A DNA stretch of 64,000 nucleotides from assembly GCA_003724185.1 (NCBI GenBank), contig RHGM01000001.1, positions 868,001 through 932,000 of the forward strand, written 5' to 3'. The notes under the pieces are model-generated. The model saw only the letters and a program-made list of their open reading frames with translations. It was not told the DNA's origin and did not search any database. Numbering within the stretch: the first letter of the stretch is position 1; each line of letters opens with the position of its first letter. The position numbers and the translations under genes are program-made. This DNA comes from Porphyrobacter sp. IPPAS B-1204. GTDB taxonomy: Bacteria > Pseudomonadota > Alphaproteobacteria > Sphingomonadales > Sphingomonadaceae. Shown here in pieces: positions 27,239 to 37,151 of the stretch.

Positions 27239-27810
27239 CGGCTCAGCGCTTCCGAAAAATGCTTGCGGCACAGCGCCACATAGCGATCATTGCCGCCGAT
27301 CTCGGTCTGCTGGCCCTGCCGCACCGCTGCGCCGCTGTCATCGACGCGCAGGTTCATCGTCGCCTTGCGCCCGCAGTGACATACCGCTTTCAGCTCCACC
27401 AAGGCATCGGCAATGCCCAGAAGCACCGCCGAGCCGGGAAACAGCTCGCCCTGGAAATCAGTGCGCAGTCCGTAGCACAGCACAGGAATGCCGCCCTCGT
27501 CCGCCAGCCGCGCCAGCTGCCACACCTGATCGGGGGTCAGGAACTGCGCCTCGTCCACCAGCACGCAATCGAGCGGCTGAACCTTATGCGCGGCGCTGAC
27601 AGCCGCCCACAGATCGGTGTCCGGCGCAAATTTGTGCGCCTCGCTCTCCAGCCCGATGCGGCTTTTCACCAACCCGCCCGAGCGGCTGTCGAGCGCGGCG
27701 GTCCACAGCATCGTCGCCATCCCGCGCTCACGATAATTGAAATCGGCCTGCAACAGGTGCGACGATTTGCCTGCGTTCATGCTGGCATAGTAAAAGTAGA
27801 GCTTGGCCAT
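27235..27810 (-). CDS. tdk: Thymidine kinase
   Basis: 191 aa, normal length for the type II (TK1-like) family. Walker A YASMNAGKS at residues 8-16, catalytic and Mg-binding DEAQF (about 86-90), YGLRTDFQGELFPGS lasso region, and a zinc-type CHCG...CRKHF cysteine pattern. Phosphorylates thymidine for nucleotide salvage. Overlaps truB by GTGA and is divergent from the YceI gene. Confidence 0.96.
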   Translation of the reverse strand: MAKLYFYYASMNAGKSSHLLQADFNYRERGMATMLWTAALDSRSGGLVKSRIGLESEAHKFAPDTDLWAAVSAAHKVQPLDCVLVDEAQFLTPDQVWQLARLADEGGIPVLCYGLRTDFQGELFPGSAVLLGIADALVELKAVCHCGRKATMNLRVDDSGAAVRQGQQTEIGGNDRYVALCRKHFSEALSR

Positions 27811-27890
27811 CGTGCCAGACTACCCATTCGCCGCTCGCTGGGCGAGGTGGGAGAGAACCTTTTGCCCGGTTGAAGCGTATAGGTACCATC

Positions 27891-28475
27891 ATGTTCAAGC
27901 CCGCCACCCGTCTTCGCAAGTTCCTGCTGCCGCTGCTGGCAGTGTTTGCGCTGGGCAACACGGCGGGCGTGCCGCAGCGCTACACGCTCGACGCCAGCGC
28001 CAGCAATGTCTCGGCAGAGGTGCCGTTCTTCGGCCTTGCCAGCAAGACCGCGCGTTTTCCCCGGATGCAGGGTGCCGTCACCATCGTGCCCGGCGCACCC
28101 GAACGCGCGGTGATTGACGTGACCTTCGATGCCACCGCGATCGAAGCGCCCGACAGCGTTACCCTTGCGCGGTTGCGCGGCGAGAAGTTCTTCTGGGTCG
28201 AGAAGTATCCGACGATCCGCTTCGTCGGCCGCTCGCTGAAGCTGTCGAGCCCGACGCGCGGCACGGTGGCGGGCGATCTGACCGCACGCGGCGTCACCCG
28301 CCCGGCGACGCTGGATGTGACCTTCACCGCCGACCCAATTGCGCAAGCGGGCAAGCCGGTCAGCTTCAGCGGCACCACCACCATCGACCGGCGGCAGTTC
28401 GGGATGAAATCCTATCAGCTGATTGTGGGCAACAAGGTCGACATCACGCTGAAAGCGCGAATGCTGCCGAGGTAG
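27891..28475 (+). CDS. YceI-family periplasmic protein
   Basis: 194 aa from ATG 27891 (an in-frame TTG lies 21 bases upstream). Signal peptide (LRKFLLPLLAVFALGNTAG), then a YceI lipocalin-like barrel: YTLDASASNVSAEVPFFGLASKTARF, VTLARLRGEKFFWVEKYPTIRFV, TVAGDLTARGVTRPATLDV. YceI proteins bind polyisoprenoids such as ubiquinone or carotenoid-like lipids. Stands alone; convergent with rbfA. Confidence 0.9.
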   Translation: MFKPATRLRKFLLPLLAVFALGNTAGVPQRYTLDASASNVSAEVPFFGLASKTARFPRMQGAVTIVPGAPERAVIDVTFDATAIEAPDSVTLARLRGEKFFWVEKYPTIRFVGRSLKLSSPTRGTVAGDLTARGVTRPATLDVTFTADPIAQAGKPVSFSGTTTIDRRQFGMKSYQLIVGNKVDITLKARMLPR

Positions 28476-28478
28476 GCG

Positions 28479-28883
28479 CTACTCTTCCTCGTCCTCGCCA
28501 AGATCGCGGGCGACCTTGGGATCGCGCAGCAGCGCCTCGATCCGGTCAGCCTCGGCAAAGCTTTCATCCTTGCGGAACTTGAGCTTGGGCGCGAATTTGA
28601 GTCCCAGCCTCTGGGCGACCTCGCGCTGCAGAAACGCGGTGTTCTGGCGCAGGGCGGTCACCACCTCGTCCTCGCCCGCACCCATCAGCGGCTTCACGTA
28701 AGCCGTCGCGTGGCGCAGATCGGGAGTCATGCGCACCTCGGTGACCGAGATATGCGCGGCGCGCACCACATCATCATGCACCTCGCCGCGTGCGAGCAGT
28801 TCGGACAGGATATGCCGCACCCGCTCGCCCACCTTGAGCACGCGGACCGATTGCTGTTCGGCGGTGAAAGGAGCCTTGGCCAT
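28479..28883 (-). CDS. rbfA: Ribosome-binding factor A
   Basis: 134 aa. KH-like single-domain factor: [73 protein letters not shown]. Needed for 16S rRNA 5'-end maturation. The C-terminus is acidic (DLGEDEEE). Its ATG overlaps the preceding stop by one base (TAATG), so it is translated with the infB operon. Confidence 0.96.
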   Translation of the reverse strand: MAKAPFTAEQQSVRVLKVGERVRHILSELLARGEVHDDVVRAAHISVTEVRMTPDLRHATAYVKPLMGAGEDEVVTALRQNTAFLQREVAQRLGLKFAPKLKFRKDESFAEADRIEALLRDPKVARDLGEDEEE

Positions 28884-29326
28884 TATCCCATTCCCGTGCT
28901 GGTCGGCGTGGGGCGCGGGGTTGGCAAAGCGGTGGACGTGGAACGGGCGTAGATCGTCCCGTCTTCGCCCAGCAACTCGCCTTCGAGGAACACCACGCGC
29001 CGCCCGCCCTTGACCACCCGGCCCTTGCCGATGATCGTCGCGCCGTCCGGGATCAGGCGGATCAGGCTCATTGAAATGTCGAGATTGAGCGGCGCCATCT
29101 CCCCGCCGGTGGCCGCGACATAGGCATAGCCCATCACGTCATCCAGATAGCCCGCGACCAGACCGCCCTGCACGCCGCCGCGCCAGGTGGTCATTTCGCG
29201 CTTCACGGTAAAGCGCATGGTCGCGGTCTGGGTCTCTGCGTCCCAGCCGACAAATTCCGAGCCGAGCAGCGCCGTATGCGGCGACTGCCCGGCATCGTCG
29301 GGGTAGTGCGCGTCGTTCAGGCTCAC
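28883..29326 (-). CDS. PaaI-family (hot-dog fold) thioesterase
   Basis: 147 aa. PaaI-type signature [22 protein letters not shown], with the GG-VAGYLDD helix carrying the catalytic acid, and a later [28 protein letters not shown]. Hydrolyses acyl- or aryl-CoA thioesters; substrate unknown. It is wedged between infB (ATGA overlap) and rbfA (TAATG overlap) in a translation operon, an unexpected place for a thioesterase. Confidence 0.86.
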   Translation of the reverse strand: MSLNDAHYPDDAGQSPHTALLGSEFVGWDAETQTATMRFTVKREMTTWRGGVQGGLVAGYLDDVMGYAYVAATGGEMAPLNLDISMSLIRLIPDGATIIGKGRVVKGGRRVVFLEGELLGEDGTIYARSTSTALPTPRPTPTSTGMG

Positions 29327-31878
29327 AGCGTCCGCTCACGCTCCTCGACCGAGAACACTTCGAGCTGGTCGCCCGGCTTGATGTCGTTGGTGTCTTCCAG
29401 CACCACGCCGCATTCCAGACCGGTGCGCACTTCGTCGACATCGTCCTTGAAGCGCCGCAGCGACGCGATCTTGGTGGCAGACACGATAACATCGGCGCGG
29501 GTGAGACGGGCGAACAGTCCCTTGCGGATGACCCCTTCTTCGACCAGCAGACCGGCGGCCTTGTCGCGCTTGCCCGACTTGAACACCTCTTTGACCAGCG
29601 CCCGACCGACCACGTGTTCGATCCGTTCCGGACCAAGCTCGCCGACCATCTCCTTGGCGATGGCATCGGTGAGGTGGTAGATGACATCGTAATACATCAT
29701 CCGCACATTATCGCGCTTCAGCAGTTCGCGCGCCTTGGCATTGGGGCGCACGTTGAAGCCGATGATCGGTGCCTTCGATCCGCCCGCCAGCATAACATCG
29801 CTTTCGGTAATCGCACCGACGCCGCCGTTGAGCACGCGCACCTTGATCTCGTCATTCGAGAGATTGTGGAGCGCATTGACGATCGCCTCGACCGACCCTT
29901 GCACGTCAGCCTTCACCACCACCGGGAATTCGATAACGTTGGAGGATAGCGTGTTGAACATCGTATCGAAATTGGTCGGGGCCAGCGCGGTACGCTTTTC
30001 CGTCGCCATTTCCTGACGATATTTGGCAACTTCGCGGGCGCGCTGTTCGTTCTCGACCACGGTGAGGTTGTCACCGGCAGACGGTACGCCGCCAAGGCCG
30101 AGCACTTCGACCGGCATCGATGGGCCGGCTTCTTTCAGCTGCTGGCCCTTGTCATCGACGATCGCACGGACCTTGCCGCTTTGTGTGCCGACCACGAAGG
30201 TGTCGCCGCGCTTCAGCGTGCCGCGCGTCACCAGCACAGTCGCCACCGGGCCGCGGCCCTTGTCGAGCTGGGCTTCAATCACGGTTGCCTCGGCATCGCG
30301 GTCAGGCCGCGCGCGCAGTTCGAGCAGTTCGGCCTGAAGCCCGATTGCCTCGATCAGCTTGTCCAGCCCTGCGCCGGTCTTGGCCGAAACCTCGACGTCC
30401 TGCACATCGCCGCTCATCGCCTCGACCACGATTTCGTGTTCGAGCAGACGTTCGCGGATCTTCTGCGGGTTGAACTCGGGCTTGTCCGACTTGGTGATCG
30501 CCACAATCATCGGCACGCCGGCCGCCTTGGTGTGATTGATCGCCTCGATCGTCTGCGGCATCAGCCCGTCATCGCCAGCCACCACCAGAATGACGATGTC
30601 GGTGACATTGGCACCGCGCATCCGCATTTCAGTGAAGGCCGCGTGGCCCGGCGTATCAAGGAACGTGATCTTCTGCTTGTCCTTGGTGGTGATCTGGTAG
30701 GCGCCGATGTGCTGGGTGATGCCGCCGGCCTCACCCTTCACCACATCCGTGCCGCGCAGGGCATCCAGAAGACTGGTCTTGCCGTGATCGACGTGGCCCA
30801 TGATCGTTACCACCGGCGGACGGGTCACCAATGTTTCTTCGGGATCCATGTCCTCGCTGCTGACGATATCGACATCGCTTGCAGAAACGCGGGTGATGTT
30901 GTGGCCGAATTCCTCGACCAGCAGTTCGGCGGTGTCCTGATCGATGGTCTGGTTGACCGTGACCATCATGCCCAGATTGAACAGCGCCTTCACCAGATCC
31001 GCGCCCTTTTCGGCCATGCGGTTGGCGAGTTCGCTGACAGTGATCGCCTCGGGCACGACCACATCGCGGACCTGCTTTTCGCGCGGCTTGGACGGGCCGC
31101 CCTGACCGCGGCGTTCCTTTTCGCGGGCACGCTTCAGCGCAGCGAGACTGCGCGCGCGGCGGCCTTCGTCCTCGTTGAGCGCACGGGTGACTGTGAGCTT
31201 GCCCGAACGGCGGGCGTCCTTGCCTTCGTCGCTCGGCGCGGCGCGCTTTTCGTCCTTCTTCTTCGCCTTGATTTCGGCAGGACGCTTGGGCTCGGGCCGT
31301 TCGACCGGGGTGAACCGGCGGGCTGCGGGCACGGCGTCGGTCCGCGCGGCAGGCGCGGTGTTTTCTGCCGGTGCGGCAACCGGGGCCTCGGCGACGGGAG
31401 CGGGCGGCGCGTCCTCGGCCGCGGGCGCTGCGGCGGCGGCTGCGCGCTGGCGCTCGGCTTCCTCTTCGGCGCGGCGATTTTCCTCGGCGCGGCGGCGTTC
31501 TTCCTCCTCACGCTCGCGGGCGTCGGCTTCGTCACGCTTGCGCGCTTCCTCGGCCATCCGCAGCCGCTCTTCCTCGGCTTCGAGCTGGAGGCGCTTCACA
31601 CGCTCCTGCGGGGTCTCACCGGCAGGGGCGGGACGCGCGGGCTTGGGGGCCGGCGGAGGCGGGGGCGGCGGCGGAGGAGCCGGACGCGGTGCCTCTTCCA
31701 CCGGCGGCGGTGCTGCCGCTTCGCTGCCAGGCTTGCCGAGCACACGGCGGCGCTTCACCTCGACCACTACCTTGTTGGTGCGGCCGTGGCTGAAGGTCTG
31801 CTTGACCTCGCCCGCGTCCACCGAGCGCTTGAGGCCCAGGGGTTTGCGGATGCGTTGGTTGTCGTTGTCGTCGCTCAT
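29323..31878 (-). CDS. infB: Translation initiation factor IF-2
   Basis: 851 aa. A long charged and Ala/Pro-rich N-terminal region (to about 265), an IF2_N domain ([27 protein letters not shown]), then the GTPase domain with G1 [12 protein letters not shown]3 DTPGH, and G4 written TKSD instead of NKxD, followed by the IF2 C-terminal domains ending VEERERTL. It delivers fMet-tRNA to the 30S subunit. Downstream of ylxR by 9 bases, coupled to the thioesterase by ATGA. Confidence 0.97.
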   Translation of the reverse strand: MSDDNDNQRIRKPLGLKRSVDAGEVKQTFSHGRTNKVVVEVKRRRVLGKPGSEAAAPPPVEEAPRPAPPPPPPPPPAPKPARPAPAGETPQERVKRLQLEAEEERLRMAEEARKRDEADAREREEEERRRAEENRRAEEEAERQRAAAAAAPAAEDAPPAPVAEAPVAAPAENTAPAARTDAVPAARRFTPVERPEPKRPAEIKAKKKDEKRAAPSDEGKDARRSGKLTVTRALNEDEGRRARSLAALKRAREKERRGQGGPSKPREKQVRDVVVPEAITVSELANRMAEKGADLVKALFNLGMMVTVNQTIDQDTAELLVEEFGHNITRVSASDVDIVSSEDMDPEETLVTRPPVVTIMGHVDHGKTSLLDALRGTDVVKGEAGGITQHIGAYQITTKDKQKITFLDTPGHAAFTEMRMRGANVTDIVILVVAGDDGLMPQTIEAINHTKAAGVPMIVAITKSDKPEFNPQKIRERLLEHEIVVEAMSGDVQDVEVSAKTGAGLDKLIEAIGLQAELLELRARPDRDAEATVIEAQLDKGRGPVATVLVTRGTLKRGDTFVVGTQSGKVRAIVDDKGQQLKEAGPSMPVEVLGLGGVPSAGDNLTVVENEQRAREVAKYRQEMATEKRTALAPTNFDTMFNTLSSNVIEFPVVVKADVQGSVEAIVNALHNLSNDEIKVRVLNGGVGAITESDVMLAGGSKAPIIGFNVRPNAKARELLKRDNVRMMYYDVIYHLTDAIAKEMVGELGPERIEHVVGRALVKEVFKSGKRDKAAGLLVEEGVIRKGLFARLTRADVIVSATKIASLRRFKDDVDEVRTGLECGVVLEDTNDIKPGDQLEVFSVEERERTL

Positions 31879-31887
31879 TATCGCTCG

Positions 31888-32667
31888 TCAGTCCTTCACG
31901 TATTCATCAATGTTCGCCGCCCGGCCCTGAGGCCGGTCAGCGTGGCCGGAGGTGTCCCGGCCTGTTTCGTTTGTCTCGCTCGCCCGATCATTGCCGGCAT
32001 AGTGCACCAGCCGGGATACCGCCTGAAGCACGCGATTTGCCGCGCGCATGTCGCCGGGGTGGCCGGCAACGCCCAGGTGGACAACATTGTCGCGGCCCAA
32101 TGCCACAGACAGCGCGGTGCGGTCCAGAGGCAAGGTCTGCCCGCGCAGGCCGGAACCTTCGGCATCAGTGCCGACACGCCATGCCTGATCAAGCTTGCGC
32201 CGACCATCCTCGCTGCTGTCGGAGGCATGAAGCAGCACGGCAATCCGCCCGCTGCGCGCCTGTTCCTCGATCCGGGCCGAGCCCATCACGATGTTGCCGG
32301 AACGCAGTTCCAGACCCAGACGATCACCAAGATGACGCGCCAGCGCCGCCTCTGCCTTGTGGGCCAAGTCTTCCGGGATCGTAAGCGGCGCGCCCTTGAA
32401 GGCGCGCATCAGCGCCTTCTTCAATTGGCCATCGGCAAGCGCGGTTTCAAGCGCGGCGCGGGTCACCCCGATCCACGCACCCCGCCCAGGCGCCTTGGCC
32501 CCGGCATCGGGCAGAACCAGCCCGTCCGGCGAAATCGCCAGACGAAGCAGATCATCCCGCGCCGAGGTCGCCCCGGTAAGGATACAGCGCCGCTCGCTCC
32601 CGGCGGCTGCCGGAAGCCCAGGCCCGTCGATGTCGGACGTCAGGCGCTCATTGGGTGGAGTCCGCAT
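31888..32667 (-). CDS. YlxR-family (DUF448) RNA-binding protein with L7Ae-like part
   Basis: 259 aa from ATG 32667, overlapping the nusA end by 20 bases. The N-terminal DUF448 domain is SERRCILTGATSARDDLLRLAISPDG...GRGAWIG. The second half (SGNIVMGSARIEEQARSGRIAVLLHASDSSEDG) matches the L7Ae-like RNA-binding domain fused to YlxR in alphaproteobacteria. It sits between nusA and infB as usual and probably binds nucleic acid. Function poorly defined. Confidence 0.88.
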   Translation of the reverse strand: MRTPPNERLTSDIDGPGLPAAAGSERRCILTGATSARDDLLRLAISPDGLVLPDAGAKAPGRGAWIGVTRAALETALADGQLKKALMRAFKGAPLTIPEDLAHKAEAALARHLGDRLGLELRSGNIVMGSARIEEQARSGRIAVLLHASDSSEDGRRKLDQAWRVGTDAEGSGLRGQTLPLDRTALSVALGRDNVVHLGVAGHPGDMRAANRVLQAVSRLVHYAGNDRASETNETGRDTSGHADRPQGRAANIDEYVKD

Positions 32668-34285
32668 GGGCGGCCTCCTCGGTCGGCCCGGCGACAACTT
32701 CGTCTTCGAACCAATGCGCACGCGCGGCCATGATGATTTCGTTGCCCTGCTCTTCGCTGAGGCCATATTCGCCCAGCACACCGCCCTTGTCGGTTTCACG
32801 CTGCGGACGACGCTGCGGCGGGCCATCGGTGTTGTTCCGGCGGCGCGGCGCTTCACGCTTCTTGGCGATCAGTTCGTCAGTTGCGAGATCGGCGAGATCG
32901 TCGAGGGTCTTGATCCCCGCCTTGCCGAGCGTGACGAGCATCGCTTCGGTGAGGTGCGGGATTTCGGCGAGCGCATCTTCCACGCCCAGCCCGCGGCGCA
33001 CTTCACGGTGCGCAGCTTCCTGACGTTCGAGCGCTTCCAGGGCGCGGCTCTGGAGTTCCTCGGCGAGTTCATCGTCAAAGCCTTCGATGCTGGCGAGTTC
33101 GGCCAGATCGACGTAAGCGACTTCTTCGAGCTCGGCGAAGCCTTCGGCGACAAGCAGCTGCGACAGCGTTTCGTCGACGTCGAGCTCTTCCTCGAACATC
33201 TTGGAACGCTCGGCAAATTCCTTGGAGCGCTTCTCCGAGGCTTCTTCCTCGGTCATGATGTCGATCTGGTGGCCGGTCAGCTGGCTGGCCAGACGCACGT
33301 TCTGGCCGCGGCGACCGATGGCCAGCGAAAGCTGATCGTCAGGCACCACCACCTCGATGCGGCCATCATCTTCATCGAGAACGACGCGGCTGACCGTGGC
33401 GGGCTGCAATGCGTTGACCACGAAGGTCGCGGTGTCTTCCGACCAGGGAATGATGTCGATCTTCTCGCCCTGCAATTCCTGCACGACGGCCTGAACGCGG
33501 CTGCCCTTCATGCCGACGCAGGCGCCGACCGGGTCAATCGAGGAATCGCGGCTGATCACGCCAATCTTGGCACGGCTGCCCGGGTCACGGGCGGCAGCCT
33601 TGATCTCGATGATGTTGTCGTAGATTTCGGGCACTTCCTGCGCGAACAGCTTCTTCATGAAGTCAGGGTGCGCGCGGCTGAGGAAGATTTGCGGGCCGCG
33701 GTTGTTGCGCTCGACCTTGGTGATGAGCGCACGCACGCGCTCACCCGTACGGGCGGCTTCGCGGGGAATCTGCTGATCGCGGCGGATAACACCCTCGGCG
33801 CGGCCAAGGTTGACGATCACGTGGCCGAATTCGACCGACTTGATCACGCCGGTGATGACTTCGCCCTGACGGTCCTTGAACTCTTCGAACTGGCGCTCAC
33901 GCTCGGCATCGCGGACCTTCTGGAAGATCACCTGCTTGGCGGACTGCGCATCAATGCGGCCAAGATCGACCGGCGGCAGCGGATCGACGATGAAATCGCC
34001 CATCTTCGCGCCGGGTTGCAGCTTTTCAGCCTGCTTCAGATCGACCTGCTTGAAGTAGTCTTCGACCTCTTCGACCACCTCGACCACGCGCCACAGCGTC
34101 AGATCGCCGGTCAGCGGGTCAAGCTTGGCGCGGATGTCGTTTTCCGCGCCGTAACGGTTGCGCGCGGATTTCTGGATCGCTTCTTCCATCGCCTCGATGA
34201 CAATCGACTTGTCGATCATCTTTTCCGAGGCGACCGCGTTGGCGATCGCGAGGAGTTCGGCCTTGTTGGCGGAAATGGCACTCAT
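32648..34285 (-). CDS. nusA: Transcription termination/antitermination factor NusA
   Basis: 545 aa. N-terminal RNA-polymerase-binding domain, S1 (GEVITGVIKSVEFGHVIVNLGRAEGVI), KH1 (IDPVGACVGMKGSRVQAVVQELQGEKIDI), KH2 (LSLAIGRRGQNVRLASQLTGHQIDI), then acidic repeats with helix-hairpin-helix-like LVAEGFAELEEVAYVDLAELASIEGF. Overlaps the rimP stop by one base (TGATG). Controls pausing and termination. Confidence 0.97.
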   Translation of the reverse strand: MSAISANKAELLAIANAVASEKMIDKSIVIEAMEEAIQKSARNRYGAENDIRAKLDPLTGDLTLWRVVEVVEEVEDYFKQVDLKQAEKLQPGAKMGDFIVDPLPPVDLGRIDAQSAKQVIFQKVRDAERERQFEEFKDRQGEVITGVIKSVEFGHVIVNLGRAEGVIRRDQQIPREAARTGERVRALITKVERNNRGPQIFLSRAHPDFMKKLFAQEVPEIYDNIIEIKAAARDPGSRAKIGVISRDSSIDPVGACVGMKGSRVQAVVQELQGEKIDIIPWSEDTATFVVNALQPATVSRVVLDEDDGRIEVVVPDDQLSLAIGRRGQNVRLASQLTGHQIDIMTEEEASEKRSKEFAERSKMFEEELDVDETLSQLLVAEGFAELEEVAYVDLAELASIEGFDDELAEELQSRALEALERQEAAHREVRRGLGVEDALAEIPHLTEAMLVTLGKAGIKTLDDLADLATDELIAKKREAPRRRNNTDGPPQRRPQRETDKGGVLGEYGLSEEQGNEIIMAARAHWFEDEVVAGPTEEAAHADSTQ

Positions 34286-34848
34286 CAGTCGTCTGCCTTC
34301 TCTGTGTCTTCGATGAGTTCGTCAGCACCGCTGGTATCCAGCGGGCGAGTGGCGGCGATCAGCGCGTCTGTAAGAACGAGCTTGGCCGTGTGAACCTGTT
34401 CAAGCGGCAAGCGCACATCGCCTGCCTTAACTTCCGCGACGAGGATCATACCATCCTCAAGCCCGCCAAGCACGCCCTTGTTGACGCGCTGGCCTTCAAA
34501 ACCCTTGTCCATGACCACGCGGACTTCGTGACCGGCCCAATTGGCGAAATCTTTCTCGCGGGTGAGCGGGCGATCAATGCCGGGCGAGCTGACTTCGAGG
34601 TGATAGGCCCCTTCGATCAGTTCTTCGCCTGCTTCCTCCGCCGCGTCGATCACATCGGACACCCGGCGCGACAGGGCGGCGCACTGGTCGATCACCAGCT
34701 GGCCGGTGGCCGGATCTTCGGCCATGATCTGCAAGGCCATGCCGCCATCACCCGCTTCGGAGGCCATCATCGCCACGCGCACCAGTTCAAACCCGAGCGC
34801 GGCCGCTTCGGGTTCGATCAACTGGGTCAGGCGCGCGATATCGGCCAT
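34285..34848 (-). CDS. rimP: Ribosome maturation factor RimP
   Basis: 187 aa. Typical two-domain RimP: LIEPEAAALGFELVRVAM, CAALSRRVSDVIDAAEE, YHLEVSSPGIDRPLTREKDFANWAGHEVRV. Needed for 30S maturation. First gene of the rimP-nusA-ylxR-infB-thioesterase-rbfA operon; the 180 bases upstream (34849-35028) should hold the promoter but no strong consensus is obvious. Confidence 0.95.
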   Translation of the reverse strand: MADIARLTQLIEPEAAALGFELVRVAMMASEAGDGGMALQIMAEDPATGQLVIDQCAALSRRVSDVIDAAEEAGEELIEGAYHLEVSSPGIDRPLTREKDFANWAGHEVRVVMDKGFEGQRVNKGVLGGLEDGMILVAEVKAGDVRLPLEQVHTAKLVLTDALIAATRPLDTSGADELIEDTEKADD

Positions 34849-35028
34849 GCGGACTTTCTTTGCTTAGGCAGCTTGCTTTGCGAACGACAGTGCGGAAACG
34901 CGGTGTGGGGCCGGCCCCCGGAGGCGCCAGCATCCAAACCTTGTTGTGACAATGTCGGGATTGGCCGGTCAGTTAGTCGCTGGCGCGGCATTTGGCAAGA
35001 GCGAACCCGTGGGCGCAGTGGTCATCCC

Positions 35029-35439
35029 TCAGATCGGGCGATCACCCTCGGAATCGCCTGTCACCCATTTGCGGGCGGTTTCGACGAGGGCACGCCGCTC
35101 GCGATCCTCGAAGTTTTCGTGGTAGCGGCGGGTTTCGAGCACGATTTCATCGTTCAGAGGCTCATCAAAGGCGAGCGCGTTGAGGCCAAACTCGCTGCGG
35201 GTGATGATCGCGAATTGGTTGATGATGCCGCAGCACAGGATCGCGCCCTCTCCCTCGCGGATCGCATCTAGGATGGCGACCTGCGCGCCCGTGCGCGACA
35301 GGTTCAGGAGAATGCAGGCATGCGCCTTTTCGACGGCGATAAGCTGGGCGGGCAGGCTGAGGCGCAGACGCGGGGCCGCGCGGCGGCCGATCGGCTTCAT
35401 TACCGGCGTCAGATCCGGTTTAGGCGTAGGGTCCACCAT
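35029..35439 (-). CDS. PilZ-domain protein
   Basis: 136 aa from the ATG at 35439, chosen because AGGG lies just upstream; longer in-frame starts reach 35652. PilZ motifs are present: GRRAAPRLRLSLPAQL with the RxxxR element (about residues 23-27) and LNLSRTGAQVAI, the D/NxSxxG element. Likely a cyclic-di-GMP receptor. Downstream target unknown; it stands between the rimP promoter region and pspF. Confidence 0.8.
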   Translation of the reverse strand: MVDPTPKPDLTPVMKPIGRRAAPRLRLSLPAQLIAVEKAHACILLNLSRTGAQVAILDAIREGEGAILCCGIINQFAIITRSEFGLNALAFDEPLNDEIVLETRRYHENFEDRERRALVETARKWVTGDSEGDRPI

Positions 35440-35768
35440 ACCCTGTTCACCCTTCAAAAGACCTGATGCGTCATCTCTGGCTGGCTCACCAGCCTGCGAA
35501 TCGGCTCCAGATCTCTGCGATCCCCTGTTAAGGTTAACTGACGAGAGGCCCGGAGGCAAAAGGCGGACGGGGCGTTGGGAAAGGTCAGGACGCATAAGAG
35601 CACCGCCCCCGGAAACACGCCGCAAGCGAACCGACTGCGCGCGAAAACACACGCCCGGCGGCGCTGTTTATCGCGACATTTTCGGAAAGTGCCTGCATTG
35701 ATTTACTGCCATCTCGAACCACTTATCCGCAATATTCGAAAAGGCTTTCAAATCCGTTAGAGGCAGGC

Positions 35769-36806
35769 TCAGTCCTGACCCTCCATCAGGCCATGCTTGC
35801 GGATGCAGTGACGCAGCTGATCATACGTCAGGCCGAGCGCGCGAGCGGTCTGGCGCTGGTTCCAGCGATGCTTGCCAAGGGCATGGGCAAGGATCGCGCG
35901 TTCATGCGCATCGACCGCAGCACGCAGATCCTCGATGCTGTCGAAATTCGTCGCTGCGGCAGCGGGGAGCGCAGCGGTGGCAGCGGCGCCCGAAGGCGCG
36001 GCCGCACGGCGGTGCTCTGGCGGGCGCGGGCGCCAGGGGCTGTCGAAAGGGTCAAACTGGACGTGCGCAATCGCCATGTCCGGCGCATCCCAGCGATAGA
36101 CCGCGCGCTCGATCACATTTCGCAATTCGCGCACATTGCCGGGCCAAGGGTGATCCTCCAGCGCATCCATCACGTGCGGTGCGAAGCCCGGCCAACGCTC
36201 CCAATCGAGTTCAGCCGCCATGCGCCGCCCGAAATATTCGGCCAGCACGCCGATGTCCCCTTCCCTCACCCTGAGCGGCGGGAGCGTGATGACCTCGAAA
36301 CTCAGCCGGTCGAGCAGATCGGCGCGAAACTCACCCGCCGCGGCCAGCGCGGGCAGATCGTCGTTGGTGGCCGCCACGATCCGCACATCGACCCGGATCG
36401 GGCGCGATGCGCCGATGCGCGTGATCTCGCCATATTCGACCGCACGCAGCAGGCGTTCCTGCGCGCCCATGCTGAGTGTGCCAAGCTCATCGAGGAACAG
36501 CGTTCCCCGGTCGGCTTCCTCAAAACGGCCTGCGCGAGACTTTGTGGCGCCGGTGAAAGCGCCGGCTTCGTGGCCGAACAGTTCGGCCTCGATCAGGGTT
36601 TCGGGCAGCGCTGCGCAGTTCATCGTCACCAGCGGCTCGTCCCAGCGGGTCGACAAGCGATGGAGGCGTTCGGCGATCAGTTCCTTGCCGGTGCCGCGCT
36701 CTCCGATCACCAGCACCGGGCGGTTCATCGACGCGGCGCGGCTGGCGCGTTCGACCGCGTCAAGGAAGGCCCCCGATTGCCCGATGAATTGCGTGTCCTG
36801 CTTCAC
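35769..36806 (-). CDS. pspF: Phage shock protein operon activator PspF
   Basis: 345 aa from GTG 36806 (a TTG two codons earlier is also possible). Sigma-54 activator with no receiver or sensor domain: Walker A GERGTGKE (about 35-42), the sigma-54-contact loop GAFTGAT (82-88), Walker B GTLFLDELG (101-109), WPGNVRELRN (221-230), then an Ala/Pro linker and a Fis-type helix-turn-helix (RWNQRQTARALGLTYDQLRHCIRKHGL). Such PspF proteins are held inactive by PspA. Divergent from the psp operon and its sigma-54 promoter. Confidence 0.95.
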   Translation of the reverse strand: MKQDTQFIGQSGAFLDAVERASRAASMNRPVLVIGERGTGKELIAERLHRLSTRWDEPLVTMNCAALPETLIEAELFGHEAGAFTGATKSRAGRFEEADRGTLFLDELGTLSMGAQERLLRAVEYGEITRIGASRPIRVDVRIVAATNDDLPALAAAGEFRADLLDRLSFEVITLPPLRVREGDIGVLAEYFGRRMAAELDWERWPGFAPHVMDALEDHPWPGNVRELRNVIERAVYRWDAPDMAIAHVQFDPFDSPWRPRPPEHRRAAAPSGAAATAALPAAAATNFDSIEDLRAAVDAHERAILAHALGKHRWNQRQTARALGLTYDQLRHCIRKHGLMEGQD

Positions 36807-36905
36807 ATCCAAACTATAGTGAAAATCCCCAATGCTTGGCAATAGAGACCAACACCACTCCCTCCCGCCGGCGGAAAAACGGCGCAATTCCGCCATTTTC
36901 GAAGT

Positions 36906-36923
36906 TTGGCACAGCGGTTGCAA
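36906..36923 (+). promoter_or_regulatory. Sigma-54 (-24/-12) promoter of the psp operon
   Basis: TTGGCACAGCGGTTGCA: the -24 GG (36908-36909) and -12 GC (36920-36921) are separated by exactly ten bases and the flanking bases match the consensus TGGCAC-N5-TTGC. It lies between divergent pspF and the first psp-operon gene, 42 bases before that gene's ATG. PspF would activate it. Confidence 0.92.
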
Positions 36924-36964
36924 AATACCGGGCAAGACACCGGACACCACTTGGGAGGCCCACA

Positions 36965-37150
36965 ATGATCGACCGCAACTCCGCAAATGCCAGCTTCTGG
37001 AGTTCGAAGCTCGGGCAAGCAGCAATGGCAAGCATCGCTGCGATGACGATGATGATCCTGCTGTCGTCGCAGGTCCAGCCGGGCGCTGCCCATGCTGCGC
37101 CGATGGCCCACCCCGCTGCGGAAGCCGGCAGCATGATCGAGATTGCCTGA
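36965..37150 (+). CDS. 61-aa single-span protein, first gene of the psp operon
   Basis: ATG 36965 preceded by GGGAGGCC, a strong ribosome site, and ended by TGA one base before an in-frame ATG that leads into pspA. The peptide has a 16-residue polar start, one hydrophobic segment (about 18-35: AAMASIAAMTMMILLSSQV) and an Ala/His/Pro-rich tail. Directly downstream of the sigma-54 promoter, so it should be the first protein made on psp induction. It does not resemble PspB, C, D or G in any clear way. Confidence 0.7.
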   Translation: MIDRNSANASFWSSKLGQAAMASIAAMTMMILLSSQVQPGAAHAAPMAHPAAEAGSMIEIA

Positions 37151-37151
37151 G

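Noticed and set aside
30181-32733. An open frame of 850 codons on the plus strand opposite infB and ylxR
   Set aside because: It mirrors infB in another frame in very GC-rich DNA, has no ribosome site or recognisable domain, and runs opposite well-identified genes. Long antisense frames like this are expected at high GC.
34907-34918. GGGGCCGGCCCC palindrome upstream of rimP
   Set aside because: A perfect 12-base palindrome but with no loop or T-run; common by chance in this GC-rich DNA.
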